64,000 bases of DNA from Cohnella thailandensis (GTDB taxonomy: Bacteria; Bacillota; Bacilli; Paenibacillales; Paenibacillaceae). This document shows positions 1 through 9,900 of the stretch, piece after piece. The translations under genes were made by a program, and so were the position numbers. Under the pieces are notes generated by a model. That model was given only the letters and a program-made list of their open reading frames with translations, was not told where the DNA came from and did no database searches. The DNA lies in contig NZ_JACJVQ010000007.1 of the NCBI RefSeq assembly GCF_014212135.1, positions 335,692-399,691 of the forward strand, read 5' to 3'. Within the stretch, counting starts at the first letter, position 1. Every line of letters begins with the position of its first letter.

Positions 1-1230
1 GATCTGCGTTACTAGATTCCGCTCGCGTCACAGCCACAGTGTACGTTTTCTCCGTGCCGTCTTGTGCAGTGACGACGATTTCGATCTCATTCGAACCAAC
101 GTTTATCGGGATTGGGAATGCCGTTCCACTTATCGCTTCTTCACCGTCAATCGTCAACGTCGCTGTGTTATCCGCAACGGTTGCCGTCAACTCAATGCTA
201 CTTACGCTATTACCGACGCTCACCGCGTATTCCGTCTTCGCCGGATCGAATGTCGGACTTAACGTTCCCACGTCCGGCTCCAATCCTACCAGATCCGCGT
301 TACTAGATTCTGCTCTCGACACTAACACAGTGTAAGTTTTCTCCGTGCCGTCTTGTGCGGTGACGACGATTTCGATCTCATTCGAACCAACGTTTATCGG
401 GATCGAAAATGCAGTCCCGCTCGTCACAGCTTCACCGTCAATCGTCAACGTCGCTGTGTTATCCGCAACGGTTGCCGTCAACTCAATGCTACTTACGCTA
501 TTACCGATGCTCACCGCGTATTCCGTCTTCGCCGGATCGAATGTTGGACTCAACGTTCCCACGTCCGGCTCCAATCCGTTCAGATCCGCGTTGTTGGATT
601 CTGCTCGCGTAACTGTTACCGTATATATTTTCTTGGTACCGTCTTGCGCCGTGACGACAATCTCCACTTCATTCGGACCAACTATCAATGGCACAGCTCT
701 TGAGGAACCACTCGTCACAGCTTCACCGTCAATCGTCAACGTCGCCGTACTATCCGCAACGGTTGCCATCAACTCGACGCCGCTTACGTCATTGCCAACG
801 CTCACCGCGTATTCCGTTTTCGAAGGATCGAACGTTGGGCTCAGCTCGCCTTCATCCAACTCCAATCCGCTTAGATTCGCATTGCTAGACTTGGCTCGCG
901 TAACCGTCAACTTATACGTTTTCTCCGTGCCGTCCTGAGCCGTGACGACAATCTCGATCTCGTTCGCTCCTACTGCCAAGGGCACAGAACTAGTGCTGCC
1001 GCCGGGAACCTCCGCGCCTTCGATAGCCACCGACGCCGTGCTGTCCGCAACGGTTGGCTTCATCTCCATGCTGGCAACGCTATTACCGACGCTAACGACG
1101 TACTCCGTCTTCGCCGGTTCGAACGCCGGATTCAGCTCTCCCGCGTTCAGCTCCAATCCGCTTAAATCCGCATTGCTAGACTCCGCCCGCGTTATCGTCA
1201 CGGTATACGTTTTTTTCGTCGTTCCGTTCT
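1..1230 (-). repeat. In-frame tandem repeats of 291 bp encoding cadherin-like domains
   Basis: The same motif (CTTGTGC/CGTGACGACGA) recurs at about 61, 352, 643 and 934, an exact 291-bp (97-codon) spacing. A more diverged copy follows near 1229. The first two copies are almost identical at nucleotide level, which suggests recent duplication or gene conversion; the copies nearer the N-terminus are more diverged. Confidence 0.85.
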
Positions 1231-2116
1231 CGGCCGTCACTTCGACCGCAATATCATTGACTCCAACGTCCAGCTCCACCGTGGCAGCCGTTCCGTTTGC
1301 GACGGCACTCCCATTCACCGTTACGCTTGCCGTACTGTCCGCCAATGTCGGAGTAAGATCAACGCTAGCCACCTCGTTAGCCACCGAAGCCGAATAGCTG
1401 GTCGTACCCGCGTTAAAAACGGGAGTGAGCGAAATATTCGATGCAGATAAATCGCTAAGATCGGCATTGGAGCTTTTGATCGAATAGGTGACCGTCAACA
1501 CGGGGTGGTTAGCCGGACCATACTGTTCGCTATCCGTCGATTCCATGGAATTGAAATTAAAGGAGGCATTGCCCGTCGCGTTGCCGGTCAGCACCAAGCT
1601 GACGAGCTTGTCGGCGGCCAAACGGCGCTCCGCAAACCCCGTTACGGGTAACGAGAGCCATTGACCGATGGCTATGTCCCCCGTTTTCTCGCTAAGCTTC
1701 TCATCCATGGGGAGCATCGAGGTCCGATTGTCGTCCCAATCGTTCGTGAATGAGCCCCACACGGTTAGCGAATCCGGAGATCCCAGCGCGTCGTTTACGT
1801 AAATTTTCAGCTCGGCGCTAGAGATAGAGGCGTTCGTTGGCAGGGAAGACAGATCGAATTTTACGGCTGCCCTAGCTTCTCCGTATTCGGGATCGGAAGA
1901 GCTGCCCACCCAATTGCCGGATTTTGCATTGTATACGCCGTCTCCCGCCGGGTAGTTGCCCGATTCGTCTACGTAATAATCGTTTACGATCGGCAATTCC
2001 ACCGTTACAGGCGCTGTCGCGGCGTGTACTTGGGAAGCTGTCGGAAAAACGGAAACGAGCAAAATAGCGACAAGGAGTACGATGGCCAAACTTTTATTGA
2101 TTCGATTAGGATACAA
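1..2116 (-). CDS. Secreted DNRLRE/cadherin-like repeat protein, C-terminus outside window
   Basis: An open minus-strand frame enters from beyond base 1 and begins at a TTG codon at 2114-2116. A GGAGGG box (2124-2129) lies 7 nt upstream of this TTG, which decides the start. The first residues (LYPNRINKSLAIVLLVAIL) form a signal peptide. Residues of about 40-210 resemble a DNRLRE/CBM96-type beta-sandwich domain (AAVKFDLSSLPTNASISSAELKI). After that come at least five cadherin-like beta-sandwich repeats of about 97 residues (SSNADLSGLELN...YTVTITRAES). The product is probably secreted and adhesive or carbohydrate-binding. It is the fourth gene of an operon with three tail-collar genes (38-bp gap to the preceding one). 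The stop codon, and any anchor, lie outside the window. Frame and domains are read directly; adhesion is inference. Confidence 0.85.
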   Translation of the reverse strand, partial: MYPNRINKSLAIVLLVAILLVSVFPTASQVHAATAPVTVELPIVNDYYVDESGNYPAGDGVYNAKSGNWVGSSSDPEYGEARAAVKFDLSSLPTNASISSAELKIYVNDALGSPDSLTVWGSFTNDWDDNRTSMLPMDEKLSEKTGDIAIGQWLSLPVTGFAERRLAADKLVSLVLTGNATGNASFNFNSMESTDSEQYGPANHPVLTVTYSIKSSNADLSDLSASNISLTPVFNAGTTSYSASVANEVASVDLTPTLADSTASVTVNGSAVANGTAATVELDVGVNDIAVEVTAENGTTKKTYTVTITRAESSNADLSGLELNAGELNPAFEPAKTEYVVSVGNSVASMEMKPTVADSTASVAIEGAEVPGGSTSSVPLAVGANEIEIVVTAQDGTEKTYKLTVTRAKSSNANLSGLELDEGELSPTFDPSKTEYAVSVGNDVSGVELMATVADSTATLTIDGEAVTSGSSRAVPLIVGPNEVEIVVTAQDGTKKIYTVTVTRAESNNADLNGLEPDVGTLSPTFDPAKTEYAVSIGNSVSSIELTATVADNTATLTIDGEAVTSGTAFSIPINVGSNEIEIVVTAQDGTEKTYTVLVSRAESSNADLVGLEPDVGTLSPTFDPAKTEYAVSVGNSVSSIELTATVADNTATLTIDGEEAISGTAFPIPINVGSNEIEIVVTAQDGTEKTYTVAVTRAESSNAD

Positions 2117-2154
2117 TGTTGAACCCTCCGCTCGAGCTTGAACGGTCCGCTTCC

Positions 2155-2688
2155 TTAGCTGTCGGACGGACGCCGAGGAAGCTCGCCTGTAGTCGCGATA
2201 ATATAATGGATAGCCAGATAGGGCTGCCGATTATTGTGCGGTTCGCTTCCGCCCGCTGCTCCGATCGCCTCGGGGCTCATCCTCAGATCGGACTTCGTCG
2301 AATAAATTCCGGGGGCTTTGCGGCCGTCCGTGGACTCGGACCAGACAGCTCCTATAGGATTCTTTAGCAAGGAAGTTCCTGTTCTGCAGCTTGCGGTATG
2401 GACATGCGGCGGCATTTGCTCGGGAATCAATGCGACTTTGGCCGATCCGCCCGCCTCTGCGAACGGACGATTGCTTAGTCCCTGTCCTTCGCCGAAATGC
2501 ATCGGAGCTCTGCCTCTTAAATCGGGCAAGGCAAAGCGAAACGTTCCATCGCCGCCGTATGCCGTGCCGATAACGGAGAATAACTCCGGAAAGTCGCGGA
2601 TATACAATTCCGATCCGTCGCACAGCTTCCAATCCCTAGGAGCGAACGTGCCCGCGAATATTCGAATTTCGCCAACATATGGATCCAT
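2155..2688 (-). CDS. Phage-tail-collar (microcystin-dependent-protein-like) protein, third copy
   Basis: The 177-residue product belongs to the tail-collar family (PF07484). It shows the N-terminal signature GEIRIFAGTFAP, a Trp-x-x-Cys-Asp-Gly turn, GTAYGGDG and ALPDLRGRAP, and a C-terminal PHNNRQPYLAIHYIIA strand typical of the MdpB-like subfamily. There is no signal peptide. The start ATG follows an AGAGGG box. It lies 18 bp downstream of a paralogue and 38 bp upstream of the cadherin-like gene, so it sits inside a four-gene operon. No phage morphogenesis genes are nearby. Such free-standing collar proteins are common in bacteria and their function is not settled. It diverges from its paralogues most in the central loop (SCRTGTSLLKNPIG). 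Confidence 0.85.
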   Translation of the reverse strand: MDPYVGEIRIFAGTFAPRDWKLCDGSELYIRDFPELFSVIGTAYGGDGTFRFALPDLRGRAPMHFGEGQGLSNRPFAEAGGSAKVALIPEQMPPHVHTASCRTGTSLLKNPIGAVWSESTDGRKAPGIYSTKSDLRMSPEAIGAAGGSEPHNNRQPYLAIHYIIATTGELPRRPSDS

Positions 2689-2706
2689 GTTCCAACCCTC
2701 TCTTCG

Positions 2707-3210
2707 TTATGGTCTAGGAGGATAATATCCCGCAATCGCAATGCAGTATTGGTATACAATATAAGGCTGCATGTTATTATGAGGCTGACTTGCCCCGCTC
2801 TCTCCAAGCGCGCTTGCCTTCATGAGGCCGTCTTTGATACTCGAATAGGAATTCACAAAAGAGGTGCCCCACGTCTTCCCCTTGGGAGAAGTAGCCGTAG
2901 AGGGCGCATCGGAACCCGCGACGGCCCGATGCGAATGTACGGGCATCTCCTCTATCGTCAATCGATGCTTCTCCTCGCCGCCGGCTTGACCGAGGGAGAT
3001 GTTCGTTCCGGGATGGATGGGAACTCTCCCTTGCAGATCAGGAAGACTAAAGGTGCTCCTTCCATCTCCTCCGTAAGTCGTTCCCAGGATAGAATATAAG
3101 GCTCCATGAGTCGCGATCGGCAGCATTTGCCCTTTGCAAGGCAGCCAGCCATTCGGTACGCGGTCAAAAGCAAAAATACGGACTTCGCCGATATACGGTT
3201 CAGCAGCCAT
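2707..3210 (-). CDS. Phage-tail-collar (microcystin-dependent-protein-like) protein, second copy
   Basis: The 167-residue paralogue of both neighbours shows YIGEVRIFAFDRVPNGWLPC, LGTTYGGDG, SLPDLQGRVPIH and the C-terminal QPHNNMQPYIVYQYCIAIAG. The ATG is preceded by GGAGGG with a 7-nt spacer. The gene is 48 bp downstream of the first collar gene and 18 bp upstream of the third. Sequence divergence between the three copies is large while the scaffold is kept, which fits three specialised subunits of one assembly better than a recent tandem duplication. That assembly is inference. Confidence 0.85.
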   Translation of the reverse strand: MAAEPYIGEVRIFAFDRVPNGWLPCKGQMLPIATHGALYSILGTTYGGDGRSTFSLPDLQGRVPIHPGTNISLGQAGGEEKHRLTIEEMPVHSHRAVAGSDAPSTATSPKGKTWGTSFVNSYSSIKDGLMKASALGESGASQPHNNMQPYIVYQYCIAIAGYYPPRP

Positions 3211-3258
3211 GTGACAGCCCTCCTAATTTATGCGATGTCGGCAACATTCCAATCTTGA

Positions 3259-3765
3259 TCATGGAAGGTCTCCTTCTATCGCGATAATGAACGATATCGG
3301 CAAGTACGGCATCATGTTATCGTGCGGCCGCATGGCGCCTTCTACCGAAATATTGCCCGCGATCATGGCTTCATTGCCCGAATCCGTCGAATACTGAGCT
3401 ACGGTGCTGACGGCCCAAACCGCGTCCGACGGATTGTTTGTCGTCCCGGGAGCGGAAGACGCATGGACGGCATGCGTATGTTCGGGCAGCTCGAATCGGG
3501 ACAGAACGACGGATTCCGCTCCTCCGTACCCGCCTAATGAATACTCCTTGCCGAAATCGCCCCACCCTTGGTGAACCGGAACGCGTCCCCTGGAATCCGG
3601 AAGGGCGAAGGTCGATTGCCCGTCTCCGCCGAATGTCGTTCCGATTACGCTATACAGAGCGGAATAATCGTTGATCTTAAGCAGCTGCCCCTCGCAGAAT
3701 AGCCATCCGACCGGCGCGAATTTGCCACCGAACATTCGTACTTCTCCGACTACTTGGTCGCTCAT
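3259..3765 (-). CDS. Phage-tail-collar (microcystin-dependent-protein-like) protein, first copy
   Basis: The 168-residue product starts MSDQVVGEVRMFGGKFAPVG. An in-frame start 51 bp upstream exists, but the ATG at 3763-3765 has an AGGAGGGG box 5 nt away and aligns with the family N-terminus, so it is chosen. The tail-collar signatures are WLFCEGQLLKI, IGTTFGGDG and ALPDSRGRVPVH, ending in MRPHDNMMPYLPISFIIAIEG. It is the first gene of the operon, separated from the giant SLH gene upstream by an intrinsic terminator. A cre-like palindrome lies about 95 bp upstream of the start. Confidence 0.87.
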   Translation of the reverse strand: MSDQVVGEVRMFGGKFAPVGWLFCEGQLLKINDYSALYSVIGTTFGGDGQSTFALPDSRGRVPVHQGWGDFGKEYSLGGYGGAESVVLSRFELPEHTHAVHASSAPGTTNNPSDAVWAVSTVAQYSTDSGNEAMIAGNISVEGAMRPHDNMMPYLPISFIIAIEGDLP

Positions 3766-3859
3766 GAACACCCCTCCTATGTGTGTGCCGATGTTATGCG
3801 AGCATTCGGCCTGCATTCAATTCCCTATTTTAGCGAAGCAATCTGTCCGCACACTGAAA

Positions 3860-3873
3860 TGAAAGCGCTTCAT
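3860..3873. promoter_or_regulatory. cre-like palindrome upstream of tail-collar operon
   Basis: TGAAAGCGCTTCAT resembles the catabolite-responsive element (TGWAANCGNTNWCA) but is one base short in the right half. It lies between the giant-gene terminator and the first collar gene. CcpA binding is inference. Confidence 0.4.
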
Positions 3874-3886
3874 GTCAGGTATTGTC

Positions 3887-3935
3887 AAAAAAAGGAGCTG
3901 CCCCCGATGATCCATAGGACCAGGGACAGCTCCTT
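3887..3935 (-). terminator. Intrinsic terminator of the giant SLH gene
   Basis: AAGGAGCTG (3892-3900) and CAGCTCCTT (3927-3935) form a 9-bp stem. On the minus strand it is followed by a run of seven T (3887-3893), directly after the stop codon of the 4677-residue protein. Confidence 0.8.
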
Positions 3936-3942
3936 CATACGT

Positions 3943-6900
3943 TTAAGTCGTTGCATCGACCACTTTAACCGTTAAATTGACGATTTTGTAAAGCCGATTC
4001 GCCATATCGTAATATTGCTTGAAGTTCGGAATAAAGCTTGAGGCCGCCTTCACGACCATGAACTTGAGAATGCTGAAGCCGATGACGTCCCGATACACGT
4101 CCCACATGGTCTCCGCGACGTCGAGCACGTTGAAGCCGGAGTATGCCAACACCTTCATGGCGGTCATAAGATCGTATTCCCGCTCGGTGTTCAGCAGCTG
4201 TTCGGCGACGTTCGTCAGGCTGATATTCGCGTATCGCAGCGTTGTCGCCATGACGATCATCGCGATCTCGTCGTTGTTCAAGATCTTGCGGCTGACCGAG
4301 TCCAGATTGTCGTAATACGCCTGTCTCTCCTTCGTCGAGATCTCGCGAAGGATCGAATAGGTGTCGTTCAATCGGTTGTCGTTGGCGTACTGGAGGGCTC
4401 CTACCAGTTCGACAAGGGAGAGCAAACCCGAATCCAGCAGCTCTTTGGCGATGCCCTTGGGCGTCCAATCCGCGATCGGGTCCAGGTAATAAATGATCGT
4501 CTCCGGATAACAATTCGCGGCCAAGAGGGCTCCCGCCACCTCGCTGATCGACGTGTATCCGCCGTCGTACAGAACTTTGGCGACTTGATAGAAGCCGAAG
4601 TTCCGATACTGGACCATAAGCTTCGCGAGCTCGTTCGCGGAGTACCCGGATTGCCTCAAGGCCGCGATCGTTCCCTCGGAGGCCGTATCGAGATCCAGAT
4701 AACGGAAGTAATCGGTTATCGCATATCCGTTGGCGACGAGATTTCGAACCATGTCGGCATTAGGCAGATCGTTGGCATAATTCATCGCTTCGCGAGCGTT
4801 CAAGCCCATTCTCTTGAACTTGGCGGCGAGCGATGAAGGCTTCTCGCCGACGGCGCTTATTCCTCCCATGATATCCGCGACAGTCCAATGGCCGTAATCC
4901 TTCATCGCAAGCGCGATTTCTTCGAGCGCAGCATTCGGATTTGCCGTCCTCATGATAGCGATAGCCTTGTAAGCCAGCATCGAATACGGGCTTAGGACGA
5001 CCATGACATCCGTCGGCGAAGTCGCGCCTAGCCGAGCCAACTGAGTTCCTTGCTCCAGCTCGGTACCTTCGTTGAAGCGACCCGTGTTGTAATAAAGGTA
5101 GCGCACTTTCAAAATAGTATCTTTGTCGTAGCCGAGCTGCAGCAGCAGATCGACCAGATAACCCGACGGATTCGCCTCTAACAGTCCGCGTTGATTCAGC
5201 TCGGCCGCGATGTCGTAGGCGGTCTTGCCCATGTCCTTCATTCGCTTCAGGTAGGCGAACAACGGATCTTCCCCGAATACTTCCGCGACGGCGGAGCGTA
5301 CCGTTTCGGCCGGGATCCCTCCGTTCGTCATCGCGTCGGCGACCCCGAGGGCATCCAATCGGAACATGACCTTCAACGCAAGGGCGAGCTGCGCGTTCCC
5401 GAATTTGCCTTTCATCGCGTTGACGACCGAGCTTGGCGTATTCCCGTCGCCCGAGATCACTTGCGTGACGTATTGAATGCTGTTGTCGCTGTAATACGCT
5501 TTGACGATGGCCAGTCCGAGGTCGGATCCCGGGTAGAACGGAACGAGCGTCTCCGTCGCTTCGTCGGCGCCGAGCTCATACGCGTCCTTCAAGTATTGGA
5601 CGATGTCCAGAACCGGTACCCCTTGCCCCTTCAAGAACGGAACGGCGCTCTCCTTGGTCGTTATGCCGTACAGGTCCAGAACCTGCTGCAGCGTTCCGGA
5701 AGACATGCTGACCGAATCATAGATCTGCGAGACCGTCGTCTCGATGGCGGACGAAGAATATAAACTTAACGAAGTCAGTATCGCCTGCGTCTCCGTAAAC
5801 GTCTTGCCGTAGCTCTTCTTCATCGTCTCGGCGATGTAAGCCATCCGGAACCCGCTTCCGCTAAGCATTCGGGCAGCCGTGTCCGCCGAATCGAATACCC
5901 CCGAGTCCTTGAAGACTTCGATCATCGCTTCGTCGTAGGAGGAGCCGTATACTCCGTTCATGCTGTACAAGACGGCCATTCGGTCTAGGGACGGGTTCGC
6001 TAGCAGCATTCCGGCCGCTTGGACGGCCGACTTGCCGTGGAATTCCTTCAGGAATTGAGAGATCTCCGGAACGGAATAGCCCGCGTTCCACAGGTAATCG
6101 ATCGCCGCGTTTCCATCGGCGATTCCCGCATCCTCCAGCGCCTCTATCGGCGTAAGGGATTCGGAGGCTCCCCCCGATGCCTCTCCGTATGCGTTCCGTA
6201 CCGTCCATTCGATAAGGGCGCCGTCCTCGAAGCCGAGCGCGGAGAGCGCATCGATCGTAGCCTGCGGGGAATTGCCGTAATACGTCTTCGAGATCTCGGC
6301 CACGTCCCTCAGCGAATAGCCCATCGACCTTAGCAGCACGGCCGCGTCGCCGATTCCGGCGATTCCGCTCTCGTCCAGCACGTCTTGAACGCTCTGGGCA
6401 ATCGGCTTGCCATAAAACTCGGCTACGGCAGCCAAGACGTTCGCCGTCGCGAATTGCTTCGATTCCAGCAACGCGAAGGTCGTTTGCCCCGCGCTCAGCT
6501 TATAATAGTCCTTGCCGGCAAGAACGATATCGGACAAAGCGTATTGGAGCTTCAGCATCTCGGGAATGCCGTCCGAGAAATTCGGTTTGCCCATGGCGGT
6601 CAGCGTATCGAGCATCGTCTGCGTCATCGTTTGTCCGTATACGTAAGTCGCGGACTGTTGGATCTCTTCCGAAGTGTAAAAGCCGTTCAACGATGCCGCG
6701 GCATCTCCTGCGGTCAGATGGTAATATTCCTTGCCGACCCGAACGATGTCGCTCAAGCCGAAGCCCATTCGGCCCAAAAACGCAGCCGCGCTCGCCAACG
6801 TATCGAACCCATTGGCCGCCAGGGAATCCACGATGCTTGCTTGTTGGGAAGTTCCATAACCGTCCGCTACGGCGCTAACGACATTCGATTGCGGGTAAAA

Positions 6901-9900
6901 CCCGGAAGCCAGCAGGGCCTTTAACGCTTCCCCGGACGACACCCCGTAGCCGTCCTTCGCGACCTTCACGCTGGTCGCCAGGGAGAACGGGGCGTGGTAG
7001 ATGAAGGAGATCGCTCCGGCATAGGTGCCCGTTCCCGAGGATACGAGCAACGCGTGGATGACCTTCTCCGCCGGAAGCTCGTAAGCGGCCGCGATCGCCG
7101 TCACGAGCACGTTCTCGGTGCCTCCCATATTCCTCTGGCTGAAGGCCGCCGCCGTCTGTCCGACCGACCAGCCGAACCGGTCCTTGAACAGGACGGCCAA
7201 TTCCTGAATTCCGAAGCCTTCATAGCGCAAATAATCGAGCGCGCTTTCCGCGGTCGCGATCCCGGCCGCTTCCAACGATTCGGCCATCGTCTCCGAGAGA
7301 TTCTGCCCGTACAAGCCGGCCAGAACGGACACGATCGCTTTCTTGTCGTTCGGATACTTCTTCGCTAGAAGCGCCGACGCCTCCCCGGCCGTCAGACCGT
7401 AGTAATCCTTTAAGCTTCCCGCGATATCCCCCATCTTGTAGCCGGCGTACGACAGGAAGTCGATTCCGCTCTCCGGCGTCGTCAAGGACGCCGACTTCAG
7501 AAGCTGGCCGATCGTCACCTGCTGCTGGGAATACAGCGATTGCAGCACGCGAATCGTGTCCTTGAGCTGAACGACGCCGTAATAACGATAGGCGATCGTT
7601 ATCATGGCCTCCAGGATGTCGTCCTGCGAGAATCCGGCATTCATCAGAATCGGTCCGATGGTGCCGGCATCGCGATAGCTCGGATACCGGGCGAGTATCG
7701 AATTCATGACGGACGTCGCCGTCCCTCCTTGCGAACGTAGGGTCTGAACCCACAGGTGAATGGGATCGCCCCCGTACGCCCAAGCGACTGCCCGGCCGAT
7801 CTCTTCGTCATCCTCGTTCGCTCCGGCTACCAGCTTTGCAAGCGCTTCGGCGGAGTCGATGCCGTATACCTCGCGCAGGACGAGTGCGCGATCCGTCAGA
7901 GGATAGGGAGCTAATCTAACGACCGTTTCATCGGCCGTAACGGACTTGTTCTTCAGGTAGGAAGCGACGTCGCTGGCCGCGATCCCGTTCTTGCTGAAGG
8001 CCTTGATCCAACCGTCCAGATTCAATCGATCGAATTCGGCCGCTATATCTTCGAAGGCATACCCTGAATTCTTAAGGGCCGACAAGACATACGGCGCGGC
8101 GGCGTTCCAATCGCGTCCGTTCTTCGTGCTTTGCAGGTCGAAATTCGCGGCGACCACGTCGCGAAGGCCGTAAGCGCCGGACAAGCTCATCGCGGTGGTA
8201 AGGTCTTGAATCGTCGCGCCCGAAAACAAATACGGCGCATCCCGGACCACCGTCACCGCCGAACAAGGACAACCGAACTTCGAGAAGCCGCCCGATCCTT
8301 CCAGGTCGACGAATTCCTTAAGCGTCAACCCGATTTGGTCCTTGATGGCCCCGGCAATCTCAAGCTTGGCCCAATGATTGCTTGCCGCGCCGGCAAGGGT
8401 AACGGCATCCAGCGTTACGTTCGCATCTTGGGCGAATACCGTCTTCAAGGCCGAGATGGCCTCTAGCGCCGACGAGCGGCGGCTATAATCGCTCAGCACG
8501 ACCGCCATCGCGTCTTCCAGCCCGAACGCCGCTCCGTCTTGAAGCATGGCATCGTATACGCTCTTCAAGGCGTCCGCGGTCGTCATGCCCGCTTGCTTGA
8601 ACTGCCGGTACACTTCGTAATGGTTGACTCCATTCTTCATGAAGTAGAACATCAGCTTCGCGGGCTCGTATCCACCCGCCAGCATAATCTTATAGATCTT
8701 GCTTCGCGTGCTGTAGTTCAAGCTTGAGCTAATTGCGCTTGCCGCTTCGGCGACATCCGCGCCAAATTCCTCTCGCAACAAGGCGGCGCGCTGTTCGTAG
8801 GTATATCCGTTCGCCGCGAATTCCTGAAGGATAGCGCTCAGGGAGGTCCCCGAGGACACCCAGATGTCCTTGACGAGCTGGGCAGTGGCCGAATCCGAGG
8901 CCCCTTCGCCCTTCATGGCGGTAATGATCACTCCGGCGCCGTCCGCGGCCATGCGTACGGCTTCGCCGACTTCCCGGGCGGAGAAGCCTCTGTCCAGAAG
9001 TCCCGAAGCGACGGCTTCGCGCGGATATTCGTTGCGCAGGATCGCGTAGGAATCGGCGGCCGAGAAGCCCGCTCCGAGGAAAACGTCCAACGCTTCGCGA
9101 TCGTTATCGTAGCTGTACAATTGCGCCAGGGCGGAACCGATCGCGTCGGCGCCGAACCCGGCGCGGGCCAGAAGCTCCGCATTCGTCACCGCATCCTTGC
9201 CGAAGAGCGATTGCGCGACCGCCGCGACCTCGCCTGCGGCCAGCCCCCCGGCCGCCAGCGCATGAACCGTATCCGGAATGTCTAATCCGTATGCGGCCCG
9301 TACGCCGGACGCGATATCGCTCTGTCTATAAGCCGCGGACTTCATCTGCGAGACCGAGCCGCCGCTCGTCTCGTTATAGCTGGAACGCAGCGCCTGCGCG
9401 ACCCCATTGGCGCTCGCCCCTGCTTTCTTAAGGACAATTGCCGCTTTCCGGCTCGAGATGGCCATTCTCTGCAGAACGGATCCATACTCGATGGCGGTAT
9501 AGCCAGCCGCGATCAATTCTTTGACGATCGGAACGGCGTTGCTGCCGACGTTGAGATACAAGCTGCCGTAAGCTTCGTAAATCGTCTGCGAATCGGCATT
9601 CATCGAATAGAGCAGCTTGGCCAGTTGGGAGTCGTCCAACTTGTATTCGTTGATGACCGCCCTGAAGAGGACCGCATTCTTGAATCCGCCTTCTTGAAGC
9701 TTGCGTGCCGCTTCGGACGGCGTCAAACCGTATTGCCCGCGAAGCACTTGCGCCGGGTAGGATGCCGGGTTCGCGATGTCATCCCTGTAAGCATAGCTCT
9801 GGATCATGCCCAGCAGTGTCGCGACGTTCGTCACGTCGACTTCCTCGAAAGGCGCCATGAACGTCTTGTTGACGGCATATACCCTGTTCACGCTGCTGGA

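Noticed and set aside
2155..3765. Prophage remnant suggested by tail-collar proteins
   Set aside because: No capsid, terminase, portal, integrase or lysis genes are in the window, and the three proteins are of the free-standing microcystin-dependent-protein type.
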